Below are positions 1 to 7,149 of a stretch of DNA of 11,750 nucleotides, piece by piece. The notes below the pieces were generated by a model. The model made no database searches. It saw nothing but the letters and a program-made list of their open reading frames with translations, and had not been told where the DNA came from. Positions within the stretch are counted from its first letter, which is position 1. Every line of letters starts with the position of its first letter. The position numbers and the translations under genes were made by a program. The stretch is taken from contig JAFGDA010000066.1 in assembly GCA_016932375.1 (NCBI GenBank), positions 1 through 11,750 of the forward strand, written 5' to 3'. The DNA is from Actinomycetota bacterium. GTDB taxonomy: Bacteria > Actinomycetota > Humimicrobiia > Humimicrobiales > Humimicrobiaceae.

Positions 1-32
1 GTAAAATTGAAGTTAAAGAGGTAATTAAAAAA

Positions 33-968
33 ATGGTAAAAAAAAGGATAAAAATAGGGGTGGCGTTAAGCGGGGGAGCAGCGCGTGGGCTTTCCCATAT
101 AGGGGTGCTCGAAGTGCTTGAGGGCCTTGGACTGGAGATATATGCAATTGCCGGCACCAGCATGGGTTCCATAATCGGTTCTTTTTATTGTTCCGGTATA
201 ACCCTTGAAGAAATGGAGTCTTATGTAAACTCTATGGATTGGAGGAGTTTTTTACTTTTTTCCGACCTTGACATTACCCGCACAGGTGTGATTAATGGAC
301 GCCGTGTGGAGGAAGTATTGAAAAAATTCTTAAACGACAGGAATTTCAGCGACTGCCTTACAGGTTTTTGCTGTGTCGCTGTGGATCTCATTAAAAGGGA
401 AAAAGTGATAATCACAGAAGGACAACTAATGCCTGCTGTAAGGGCTTCCATATCGATACCCGGTTTCTTCTCGCCAGTCTGTATGGACAGGGCGGTCCTG
501 GTTGATGGTGGCGTAATAGAGCCCCTGCCTACGGCATCGCTTAAAGAGGTATTCAACCCGGATTTTATTATTGCTTCTTCCATAACATTTAAAAGAGACA
601 GTGAAAAGTATAGTAAGCTTGATCTTCCGGAAATATTTAATGACTGTCCATCTTCCACTCCGCAGCCGGACGGTGAAAACTCCGGGATAGAAGGGCTCAA
701 AAAAAGGCTCCCGGGCTTTCTTAAGAAAAGAAAAAAAATAAAGAAAAACAACAGATTGCTTACTGTCAATTCGGTTCTGGACAGCAGTCTTAATATAATA
801 CACAGGGAAATGACCAGAAGCTCAAGGGAACTGGCAGACGTAGTCATAGAACCGGAAGTAGGCGACTACGGGTTTTTTGATCTTACACGGGGCAGCGATA
901 TAATCCGCAGGGGTAGGAAAGCTGCCCTGGAGAAGGTGGAAGAAATAAGGTCTAAACTCGATTTATAA
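33..968 (+). CDS. Patatin-like phospholipase family protein (RssA/NTE type)
   Basis: A 311-residue predicted serine lipid acyl hydrolase of the bacterial patatin family. Seen in the sequence: a glycine-rich oxyanion-hole motif SGGAARG (residues 13-19), the nucleophile elbow GTSMG (41-45, Ser43), and the catalytic aspartate in DGG (158-160). Together these give the complete Ser-Asp dyad. There is no signal peptide or obvious membrane segment, so it is probably cytoplasmic or membrane-associated. A lysine/arginine-rich stretch at about residues 223-241 separates the catalytic core from the C-terminal part and could contact acidic lipids (inference). The ATG has an AGAGGT SD at 17-22, ten bases upstream. 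The frame stays open to the window edge, but the family normally starts close to this methionine. Bases 22-24 could be the TAA of a preceding gene. The ZIP gene follows after 32 bases. The family call is firm; the substrate is unknown. Confidence 0.92.
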   Translation: MVKKRIKIGVALSGGAARGLSHIGVLEVLEGLGLEIYAIAGTSMGSIIGSFYCSGITLEEMESYVNSMDWRSFLLFSDLDITRTGVINGRRVEEVLKKFLNDRNFSDCLTGFCCVAVDLIKREKVIITEGQLMPAVRASISIPGFFSPVCMDRAVLVDGGVIEPLPTASLKEVFNPDFIIASSITFKRDSEKYSKLDLPEIFNDCPSSTPQPDGENSGIEGLKKRLPGFLKKRKKIKKNNRLLTVNSVLDSSLNIIHREMTRSSRELADVVIEPEVGDYGFFDLTRGSDIIRRGRKAALEKVEEIRSKLDL

Positions 969-1000
969 TTTATTAAAATTTAGCCTGAAGGCAGTTTAAT

Positions 1001-1762
1001 ATGGACATACAAATCCTGCGGGCTCTGCTCATTACTTCCATTGCAGGGCTCTCTACTACGGTAGGCAGCCTGATTGGGCTGTTTTTTAAAAAAGAGAGTA
1101 CAAAATTTATGAGCGGCGTTTTGGGCTTTACTGCAGGAGTCATGATAGGAGTATCTTTTTTTGAACTCTTTCCCTCCGGACTTGAGGAAATCGGGTTTTT
1201 GAAGTCAAGCATTGCTTTTATTATTGGTTTCATTTTTATATTCATTATCGACTTTTTTATTCCCCACGAATATATAGGCCAGAAAGAAAGGATAAATGAC
1301 CAGACTGATAAAAGACTGCTAAGGACAGGCCTGTTTGTAGCTATCGGGATAGGCATTCATAATTTCCCGGAAGGTATGGCTACCTTTTACAGTTCGCTGG
1401 CTGACCTTAAACTTGGTATAGCAATAGCTGTTGCGATTGCCATACATAACATTCCGGAGGGCATTGCGGTATCCGCTCCCGTCTATAAGGCTACCGGGAG
1501 CAGGAAAAAGGCATTTTTATGGTCCTTTCTTTCGGGGATTGCTGAACCTGTAGGAGCAGTAACTACTGCACTTGTACTTTTGCCATTTTTAAGTTCAGCC
1601 ATCCTCGGATACCTTCTTTCAGGTATAGCAGGTATCATGGTTTTTATCTCTATTGACGAGCTTATGCCGGTTTCCAAATCTTATGGTTACAGCCACCTTC
1701 CCATATTAAGTTTTATTGGTGGTATGATCGTAATGGTCGCCAGCCTTGTACTGTTGAAATGA
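1001..1762 (+). CDS. ZIP-family divalent metal transporter (ZupT-like)
   Basis: A 253-residue polytopic membrane protein of the ZIP (zinc/iron permease) family, which imports Zn2+ and sometimes Fe2+ or Mn2+ into the cytoplasm. Seen: about eight hydrophobic segments; the transport-site motifs HNFPEG (residues 120-125) and HNIPEG (149-154) in adjacent helices; AEPVGA (181-186); and an acidic DELMP motif (219-223). The length matches bacterial ZupT/GufA-type proteins. A short charged loop at about residues 90-108 separates the N-terminal helices from the metal-site helices. The ATG follows a GAAGG SD at 987-991. It lies 32 bases after the phospholipase gene, so the two are probably co-transcribed. 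The metal specificity cannot be read from sequence. A metal importer near an iron-storage-type ferritin may be coincidental, as the two are on opposite strands. Confidence 0.93.
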   Translation: MDIQILRALLITSIAGLSTTVGSLIGLFFKKESTKFMSGVLGFTAGVMIGVSFFELFPSGLEEIGFLKSSIAFIIGFIFIFIIDFFIPHEYIGQKERINDQTDKRLLRTGLFVAIGIGIHNFPEGMATFYSSLADLKLGIAIAVAIAIHNIPEGIAVSAPVYKATGSRKKAFLWSFLSGIAEPVGAVTTALVLLPFLSSAILGYLLSGIAGIMVFISIDELMPVSKSYGYSHLPILSFIGGMIVMVASLVLLK

Positions 1763-1896
1763 AGAATTGCCCCCGACAATTTATGCCAAACGTTAAGTTT
1801 CCTTTTCCTTATAAGAATGTACTGACTTTTTTACAAGCTAATGATTTTTTAATAACTGCTTATAAACTGTTGGTGGAACATTATCAGCTGAGCTGG

Positions 1897-2139
1897 TCAA
1901 TCCTGTTTCAACCTGCCGGCAACGGGGAATCTTTTCAGGAATTCTAATCCATGCGGAGCTCTTTCAAGTTCTCCTGTGAGGTCTTCGCCTGCATAATGTG
2001 AAACCTGGTGCCTGCCCTGATGCCACAGGAAGCTTCCGGTAACATCATATACAACCCCCTCATAAGCTACAAGGGCCTGCTTTCCATTTTTGCCATTATA
2101 TTCTTTTAATTCTTCAATGTTAAAATCTTTTTTGGTCAT
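1897..2139 (-). CDS. Small soluble cytochrome b5-like heme-binding protein
   Basis: An 80-residue single-domain protein of the cytochrome b5-like heme/steroid-binding family, predicted to bind one heme and shuttle electrons. Seen: VVYDVTGS (about residues 29-36), GRHQVSHYAGEDLT (42-55) with histidines 44 and 48, and APHG (61-64, His63). In this prokaryotic subfamily these replace the HPGG and second-histidine loops of classical b5. Which histidines are axial ligands is inferred. There is no signal peptide, membrane anchor or fused reductase, so the electron partner must lie elsewhere. I chose the ATG at 2137-2139 because AGGA sits about ten bases upstream. An in-frame TTG at 2163 would add eight non-conserved residues. 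It lies 189 bases downstream of the DPS-like gene on the same strand and converges on the ZIP gene. Confidence 0.85.
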   Translation of the reverse strand: MTKKDFNIEELKEYNGKNGKQALVAYEGVVYDVTGSFLWHQGRHQVSHYAGEDLTGELERAPHGLEFLKRFPVAGRLKQD

Positions 2140-2292
2140 ATTCTCCCATTCCTGCATGTGCAATCCATGAAAATTGTTTTGAACAAATTATGGATTTGAA
2201 TTAGTGTTTAACCGGTTTATGTTTATGTTCCTGATATTCTCAGCTTAAAGATGCAGGGGGTGCCGTTCCAGGATAATTCAAGGTTATTTAAA

Positions 2293-2306
2293 ACAGCACC
2301 CGCTGT
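2293..2306 (-). terminator. Weak hairpin after the DPS-like gene
   Basis: A 5-bp perfect stem (ACAGC/GCTGT) with a 4-base loop lies 22 bases past the DPS-like stop codon. On the minus strand it runs into TTTAAAT. It could be a weak intrinsic terminator separating this gene from the cytochrome b5 gene, but the stem is short and the T-run is broken. Confidence 0.3.
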
Positions 2307-2328
2307 AAAAGTAAAATTATATCCCCGG

Positions 2329-2880
2329 CTATCTTAGGAACTTGCCCACGAAAGGTGAGGTCTCGCCTCTCCTTAAGAAATGCCCTGAAGGACCTTCACC
2401 AAGAAACTCGGAAAACCAGCTTTCATGTTCTATCTCTTCATTCAGGATTGCCTGTGCCAGGTCATAGGTCCTGTGGTCCTTTCCGGCAGTAAGATTACAT
2501 ATATGGGTATAACCTCTTACTGCACACCTCTCGGCTTCTACCAGCACTGTAAGTATTGCCCTTACATCCCGTGGATCTTCCGGCAGGGATGCCGGAGGGC
2601 ATGCTGACATATCATGGAAGTCTTTCATGTTTTCAGGCAGCTTACCGTTCAGTTCATAGATCCTTGGTACCAGTGCCTCAAAATGGTTCCTGTCCTCTAT
2701 TCTTGCAGTTTCTGCTATTTCCTTTAAACCTTCTCCTTCCAGGCCAATAAGGTTTGCCCTCAATATGGTATAGTAGTAGTATGTAGTAAGCTCAGCTGCA
2801 GCATTCTTTACAAGAAGATCGACAAGCTCGCCGACATTTATGCCCGCCTTTTCTACCATTTCCCTTGTTACCTTAGCCAT
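2329..2880 (-). CDS. dpsL: DPS-like ferritin (DPSL, 'thioferritin' type)
   Basis: A 183-residue four-helix-bundle protein of the ferritin superfamily, most like archaeal-type DPSL proteins. These form 12-subunit cages that oxidise Fe2+, consume peroxide and store iron. Seen: candidate di-iron ligands Glu30, Asp63 with His66, Glu115/Glu117, and ExxH at Glu149-His152. Cysteines 94 and 119 are 25 residues apart. Established knowledge: the Sulfolobus solfataricus DPSL carries a cysteine pair of the same spacing beside its iron site, the thioferritin signature. A third cysteine (128) is extra. It has a strong GGAGG SD at 2885-2889 just before the ATG and a TAG stop. A transcript could continue into the cytochrome b5 gene. 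The role in oxidative-stress defence is inferred from the family. The subfamily call is good but not proven. Confidence 0.85.
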   Translation of the reverse strand: MAKVTREMVEKAGINVGELVDLLVKNAAAELTTYYYYTILRANLIGLEGEGLKEIAETARIEDRNHFEALVPRIYELNGKLPENMKDFHDMSACPPASLPEDPRDVRAILTVLVEAERCAVRGYTHICNLTAGKDHRTYDLAQAILNEEIEHESWFSEFLGEGPSGHFLRRGETSPFVGKFLR

Positions 2881-2959
2881 TTTGCCTCCTTCGATAGTTA
2901 TTTTAATTTATTATTCTCATGAAAAAATATGACCCGCCTGATTTATTATATTATATATA

Positions 2960-2988
2960 CCTATAATACTAATTTTAAAAAAAGTCAA
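2960..2988 (-). promoter_or_regulatory. Candidate promoter of the DPS-like gene
   Basis: On the minus strand, TTGACT (2983-2988) is followed after 17 bases by TATAGG (2960-2965), with further TATA-rich sequence just downstream. The -35 match is good and the -10 is poor; the surrounding DNA is very AT-rich, so chance matches are likely. Confidence 0.3.
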
Positions 2989-3085
2989 AAAATAGAATAT
3001 CGAGATTATATTTCTTGCAATATTGAGAAGGTATCACGAAGAGACACCATGCCCTGAAGCAGAGTCACAAGATTAACAAATGAAA

Positions 3086-3952
3086 TTACTTTATAAATTC
3101 CAGTGAGAAATCAACAGCTTTTGCAGAATGGGTGAGTGCGCCAATGGATATTATATCTACCCCTGTTTTACAGACTTCTTCTATATTATGAAGGTTTACA
3201 TTCCCGGAGACTTCAATCAGGCAGTCATGTCCTCTTTTCCTTCTTACGGTATCTACGGCTCTGGTTATTTCATCAGTATCCATATTATCCAGCATTATTA
3301 TTTCTGCCTGTGCTGATATTGCCTCATCAAGTTCAACGAAGTTTTGCACCTCGACCTCTATTTTCAGGGTATGGGGTATATTGCCCCTTATTTTTTCAAT
3401 GGCTTTTAAAACTCCCCCGGATGCAAGGATATGGTTGTCCTTGATCAATATACCGTCAAATAGCCCAAAACGGTGGTTGAACCCACCCCCACACCTTACT
3501 GCATATTTCTCTATACTGCGCAGGCAGGGTTTTGTTTTCCTTGTATCGGTTATTTTTACATTATATTGCAGCGCGATTTTGCAAAACCTGGCGGTCAGGG
3601 TGGCTATTCCCGACATGTGCTGCAGGAAATTGAGGGCGGTCCTTTCTGCTTTTAAGAGAGAAACGGTTGCCCCTTTGATAATAGCAACTCTAAGCATGTT
3701 CTTTACCGGGTCTCCATCTTTTGCCAGCTTTTTAAACTTTATATTCCTGTCTACTTCTTCAAAAACAAACCTGGAAACGTCAAGTCCTGACAGAATAGCG
3801 CCTTCCGTCTCCTTACAGATGACATATGCTTCTCCTTCCTGCCCTGGTGGTATCAGGTACCTGGAGGTAATATCACCAAATCCAGCAAGGTCCTCTTCAA
3901 GAGCTCCACGTATTATCCCGCTGACTTCTTCTTTTATTAGCTTATCGTACAA
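3086..3952 (-). CDS. nadC: Nicotinate-nucleotide pyrophosphorylase (quinolinate phosphoribosyltransferase)
   Basis: A 288-residue enzyme that converts quinolinate and PRPP to nicotinate mononucleotide, CO2 and pyrophosphate, the third step of de novo NAD synthesis in the cytoplasm. Seen: the N-terminal EEDL..GDIT motif (residues 19-29); TALNFLQHMSGIAT (106-119); DTRKTKPCLR (136-145); GGGFNHRFGL (155-164); KDNH (171-174); and the C-terminal barrel segments EVEVQN, IMLDNMD, IEVSGNV and IISIGALTHS. The length is normal. Pro-Cys in DTRKTKPCLR replaces the more usual Pro-Gly, a mild oddity. Initiation is at TTG (3950-3952): no in-frame ATG or GTG lies near, and an AGAGG sits ten bases upstream. 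The gap to nadB is 106 bases, longer than the nadA-nadB gap, and contains a small hairpin. Confidence 0.95.
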   Translation of the reverse strand: MYDKLIKEEVSGIIRGALEEDLAGFGDITSRYLIPPGQEGEAYVICKETEGAILSGLDVSRFVFEEVDRNIKFKKLAKDGDPVKNMLRVAIIKGATVSLLKAERTALNFLQHMSGIATLTARFCKIALQYNVKITDTRKTKPCLRSIEKYAVRCGGGFNHRFGLFDGILIKDNHILASGGVLKAIEKIRGNIPHTLKIEVEVQNFVELDEAISAQAEIIMLDNMDTDEITRAVDTVRRKRGHDCLIEVSGNVNLHNIEEVCKTGVDIISIGALTHSAKAVDFSLEFIK

Positions 3953-4030
3953 TTTTTCCGGGCCTCTTCTTGTATTATAATTTTTAATAAACAGCTTTTA
4001 TTTTTATAGTGGAACATACCGGGTAATATG

Positions 4031-4046
4031 CTGGCTCAGGAACCAG
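4031..4046 (-). other. Hairpin in the nadB-nadC intercistronic gap
   Basis: On the minus strand CTGGTT and AGCCAG pair (six base pairs, one of them G-U) around a CCTG loop, 12 bases after the nadB stop. No T-run follows, so it is not a standard terminator. It could be an mRNA-processing or stability element between nadB and nadC, or chance. Confidence 0.25.
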
Positions 4047-4058
4047 GTCACAACCGGT

Positions 4059-5729
4059 TTAGTCAACTTTCTTAAAATATACCTTATCGTCTTTTAGTAT
4101 TATGTGCTTTCTCCATTTTTTATCATCCTTCCCAGGAAAGTCTTCCCTCAGGTGGTTGCCCCTGCTTTCTTCCCGGATGGATGCTGCCCTGATTATCAGG
4201 TCTGCAACCATTAGCATATTGGCAAACTCCAGCACCCTGACATCTTTCCTGTTATAGATATTCTCATTTTTTATATGAAACCCAATAAACTTTTCTGCTG
4301 TCTGCAGGCTCTCAGCATGCCTTAATATGCCTACTTTGCTGCTCATTATATTCTTCAGGCTGGATATCATGGTATCAATATCTATTTTTGTTTCAATTGT
4401 AATAACCTTGTCCCCATTTTGTTTCTTCCCGGTACGTTTTTCATTATCTATAATTTTTTCAACTGCGGCCTTTACATTTTTTCCAATATCCGGGGATGAC
4501 TCCCTTAGCCTTTTTTCGATATTCTGGTAAATTTTCCAGCCATATACAAGCCCCTCCATGAGGGAGTTACTTGCCAGGCGGTTTGCCCCATGTGCCCCGG
4601 TAGCTGCAGTTTCACCGCATGAATAAAGGCCCGCAATATTGGTATTTCCGTCATAATCAGTTTTTATACCGCCGTTCATATAATGCTCTGCAGGAGAAAC
4701 TTTTATAAGATCCTTTTTAAGATCAAGGCCGTTTTCCCTTAATTTTGATATTATATTGGGGAACCTTATCTTAAGATGGCTATACGGAATATGAGTGGCA
4801 TCCAGGTAAACAAAGTTGCACCTGCTCTGCTCCATTGTCCTTATCATTTCCTTTACTACAATATCCCTCGGTGCCAGCTCTTCCTTCGGGTGTCTTCCTA
4901 CCATAAACCTGTTGCCACGGCAGTCCCGCAAGTATGCACCTTCACCACGCAGGGCTTCGCTTATCAGGAAAAGCCCTGAATCCCTGGTCCTGAAAACGGT
5001 AGGATGGAACTGAACAAATTCGATATCCATTATTTCTGCTCCGGCCCTGAATGCCATGGCAATGCCATCCCCGGTGGATATGGGAGGATTGGTAGAGAGT
5101 TCATAAAGCTGGCCTATGCCCCCGCTTGCTATTACCACATTTGAAGTTGGGAACACTTCAAGTTTTCCGCTTTTAATATCCATTCCCATAACCCCGATAC
5201 AACGGTCTTTCCCTGTAAGTATATCAAGGGCAAAATATTCAGGGTAAAAGTCTATAAGTTTAAGGCTCCTCGAATGTGAGACCAGTTTCTTCTCGATCTC
5301 CTCACCAGTAGCATCACCTCCTGCATGCAGCACCCTTGGGAAGCTGTGGCCACCTTCAGTTGTAAGGCTTATCTCACCTTCGGAAATATCGAACTTTACC
5401 CCTGCTTCTATAAGGTCTTCTATCATACCGGGAGCATTTTTAACCAGGATCCTGACAGCTTCCCTGTCACAGAGGCCCTGACCCGCAGTCAAGGTATCCC
5501 TGTAATGTGTTTCCCAGAAATCAGGTTTCTTTATGGCTGCGGCCACACCGCCCTGTGCATACCAGGTTGTGGAATCGGAAAGTGAACTTTTGGTTAATAC
5601 TTTTATATTATGATCAGCAAGACGCATGGCAGTCGAAAGCCCGGCAATTCCGCTTCCTATTATCACGCAATCAGTATAATCACGGATATTTTCTATATAC
5701 GAGGGATTTACAAGGAACCTTTTTATCAT
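4059..5729 (-). CDS. nadB: L-aspartate oxidase
   Basis: A 556-residue FAD enzyme that oxidises L-aspartate to iminoaspartate, the substrate of NadA. Seen: the N-terminal dinucleotide-binding motif GSGIAG (residues 25-30); STTWYAQGGVAA (53-64); TEGGHSFPR (124-132); EFVQFHPT with His242; ELAPRDIV with Arg288; EHYMNGGI with His349; and the C-terminal FAD motif GLYSCGETAATGAHGANRL (367-385). The active-site residues of E. coli NadB (Glu121, His244, Arg290, His351) all have clear equivalents. A C-terminal helical domain follows, as expected of the succinate dehydrogenase/fumarate reductase flavoprotein superfamily. It starts 15 bases after the nadA stop with a GGGG SD (5737-5740) seven bases from the ATG, so translation is probably coupled. 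Under anaerobic conditions fumarate could be the electron acceptor (known for the E. coli enzyme; inferred here). Confidence 0.97.
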   Translation of the reverse strand: MIKRFLVNPSYIENIRDYTDCVIIGSGIAGLSTAMRLADHNIKVLTKSSLSDSTTWYAQGGVAAAIKKPDFWETHYRDTLTAGQGLCDREAVRILVKNAPGMIEDLIEAGVKFDISEGEISLTTEGGHSFPRVLHAGGDATGEEIEKKLVSHSRSLKLIDFYPEYFALDILTGKDRCIGVMGMDIKSGKLEVFPTSNVVIASGGIGQLYELSTNPPISTGDGIAMAFRAGAEIMDIEFVQFHPTVFRTRDSGLFLISEALRGEGAYLRDCRGNRFMVGRHPKEELAPRDIVVKEMIRTMEQSRCNFVYLDATHIPYSHLKIRFPNIISKLRENGLDLKKDLIKVSPAEHYMNGGIKTDYDGNTNIAGLYSCGETAATGAHGANRLASNSLMEGLVYGWKIYQNIEKRLRESSPDIGKNVKAAVEKIIDNEKRTGKKQNGDKVITIETKIDIDTMISSLKNIMSSKVGILRHAESLQTAEKFIGFHIKNENIYNRKDVRVLEFANMLMVADLIIRAASIREESRGNHLREDFPGKDDKKWRKHIILKDDKVYFKKVD

Positions 5730-5744
5730 CTCATTTCCCCGGTA

Positions 5745-6647
5745 TCAGGTTATGGTTATCATCCTGTCAATTGCCGCCCTGGCTTTTTCGGCAGTTGTGG
5801 AAGGGATTTTTACTTCAAATATTTCATCCTCAAGGGACCACAAAATTTTCTCAAGATTTATAAGCTTCATGTCAGTGCATATTGCTTCGGCTGTAGCAGG
5901 ATAAAAAGTCTTTTCAGGATTTTCTTTCTTTAACCGGTGTATAATGCCTGTTTCAGTACCGATAATAAAATCCTTATTTCTGGATTCTTTTATGTATCTT
6001 AACATGCCTCCTGTGGATTTTACACTGTCTGCAAGGTCTATAACCTCCGGCGTATTTTCAGGGTGAACAACAACCAGTGCGCCAGGATGTTCCTTTTTCA
6101 TTTTTATTATTTGCCTTGCGCTTATCCTTATGTGCGTAGGGCAGTGGCCGTTCCAGAATATCATTTCCCTTCCGGTAATTTTTTGGGCATATTTTCCCAG
6201 ATTTTTATCGGGAATAAAGATTATTTTCCTGTCCTGAGGTATGGAATTAACAATTTTTACCGCATTTGCAGATGTACAGCAGATATCGCTCAGCGCTTTT
6301 ACTTCCGCAGTGGAATTCACGTAGCAAATTACAATTGCGCCTGGGTTTTCTTCCTTCAATTTGGCTAACTGGCGGGCATTGATCATATCTGCCATCGGAC
6401 AGCCGGAATTCTTATCCGGTATGAGCACCATCTTTTCAGGATTAAGTATCTTTGCTGTTTCTGCCATGAAATATACACCGCAGAATATGATGATTTTTTT
6501 CTCTATGCGGGAAGCCTCTATGCTTAGTTCAAGTGAATCTCCCACGAAATCTGCAATATCCTGGACCTCTCCTATCTGGTAGTTATGGGCAAGTATGACT
6601 GCATCTTTTTCATTCTTTAATTTAAGTATGTTGTCTATCAGTTCTAT
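5745..6647 (-). CDS. nadA: Quinolinate synthase A (iron-sulfur), apparent ATA start
   Basis: A 300-residue 4Fe-4S enzyme that condenses iminoaspartate with dihydroxyacetone phosphate to make quinolinate. Seen: AHNYQ (residues 20-24); GDSLELS (36-42); FCGVYFMAETAKIL (55-68); GCPMADM (82-88); ICCTSANAV (122-130); NGHCPTH (166-172); VHPE (194-197); STGGM (211-215); and IGTETGIIHRLKK (229-241). Three cluster cysteines are expected, and Cys83, Cys169 and Cys257 fit the spacing known for Thermotoga and Pyrococcus NadA. No ATG, GTG or TTG opens the conserved N-terminus. The first such codon is a GTG at 6545, which would remove the substrate-binding AHNYQ motif. An ATA at 6645-6647 sits seven bases after an AGGGG SD (6655-6659) and gives a family-typical N-terminus beginning ELIDNILKLK. 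I therefore place the start there. The alternative is a sequencing error or a recent ATG-to-ATA change. It heads the nad operon. Confidence 0.93.
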   Translation of the reverse strand: MELIDNILKLKNEKDAVILAHNYQIGEVQDIADFVGDSLELSIEASRIEKKIIIFCGVYFMAETAKILNPEKMVLIPDKNSGCPMADMINARQLAKLKEENPGAIVICYVNSTAEVKALSDICCTSANAVKIVNSIPQDRKIIFIPDKNLGKYAQKITGREMIFWNGHCPTHIRISARQIIKMKKEHPGALVVVHPENTPEVIDLADSVKSTGGMLRYIKESRNKDFIIGTETGIIHRLKKENPEKTFYPATAEAICTDMKLINLEKILWSLEDEIFEVKIPSTTAEKARAAIDRMITIT

Positions 6648-6954
6648 TTTTAATCCCCTGCAATAAAATATTAGAAGATAAAACGTGCCACTTGTTTTTG
6701 TTATTTTAAACCATCATAAATAAAAATAAAATATGCTGGTATGCTGAAGACCGCTATATTACAATTTTAGAAACTTAAACGGGCATTTTAAACAGGGGAA
6801 CATGCAAAAAAAATATTTACAGGGTTCCTGTGCATAAAGTCTTTATAACATTTTATTATTTTTATTTTAATGCTATTATTTCAAATTCAAGCGGTTTTAG
6901 GGTATCATGATGTTCTGCAAATCTAAATACTGTCAGGTATTTTATTGTGCGGGC

Positions 6955-6976
6955 CCTTGATTATGGAGCATCAAGG
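6955..6976. repeat. Perfect 7-bp inverted repeat in the nadA-topA region
   Basis: CCTTGAT (6955-6961) and ATCAAGG (6970-6976) are exact reverse complements separated by eight bases. Centre-to-centre spacing is about 15 bases. It could be a dimeric repressor operator for one of the divergent genes or an RNA hairpin. No T-run follows directly, so a terminator is less likely. Confidence 0.4.
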
Positions 6977-7079
6977 TTTCCTGTAAACTATTAGATGTCC
7001 CGGTTGTGTGCAGCAAATTACGAGGCCAAACGGGTAAATAAGGTATTTGGAAAATGCAGTAACGAATTAATGTGGATTA

Positions 7080-7102
7080 TGCATTTTGGTATGCAGTTTT
7101 TT
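7080..7102 (+). terminator. Weak hairpin and T-run upstream of topA
   Basis: TGCAT (7080-7084) pairs with ATGCA (7091-7095) around a 6-base loop, and GTTTTTTG follows. The form is that of an intrinsic terminator or attenuator 48 bases before the topA start, but a 5-bp AT-rich stem is weak. Confidence 0.25.
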
Positions 7103-7117
7103 GCTCTTTATGGTTGT

Positions 7118-7143
7118 CTGCGTAAAGGAGCGGGACGCAGGGG
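7118..7143 (+). promoter_or_regulatory. Hairpin overlapping the topA ribosome binding site
   Basis: CTGCGT (7118-7123) pairs with ACGCAG (7135-7140) around an 11-base loop. The topA SD AGGGG (7139-7143) begins inside the 3' arm. The loop holds a second SD-like AAAGGAG (7124-7130) that has no start codon at a useful distance. The hairpin could dampen ribosome access to topA. This is seen by eye only. Confidence 0.3.
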
Positions 7144-7149
7144 AAATAA

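Larger units (their letters stand above)
6648..7149. other. Divergent intergenic region between nadA and topA
   Basis: About 500 bases between the two divergent genes. It must hold promoters for both, but I find no convincing -35/-10 pair. It is AT-rich, especially at 6661-6760 and 6840-6890. Structure seen: an imperfect inverted repeat ACAGGGGAAC (6792-6801) with GTTCCTGT (6824-6831); a perfect 7-bp inverted repeat at 6955-6976; a weak hairpin plus T-run at 7080-7102; and a hairpin touching the topA ribosome binding site at 7118-7140. A 52-codon frame from about 6993 to 7152 has no recognisable motif or SD, and I do not call it a gene. No tRNA or known riboswitch was recognised. Confidence 0.6.

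Noticed and set aside
1759..1947. A 62-codon plus-strand frame overlapping the end of the ZIP gene
   Set aside because: No SD, no recognisable motif, and it runs into the cytochrome b5 gene on the other strand, which has clear family features.
2258..2301. GGGTGC/GCACCC inverted repeat with a 32-base loop downstream of the DPS-like gene
   Set aside because: The loop is long, and the 3' arm overlaps a tighter hairpin (2293-2306) that is the better candidate.
6792..6835. Interleaved pairings (ACAGGGGAAC/GTTCCTGT and ATGCA/TGCAT) suggesting a pseudoknot riboswitch
   Set aside because: One pairing needs a two-base bulge and the other is five A/T-rich base pairs; no known riboswitch core was recognised, so chance is likely.
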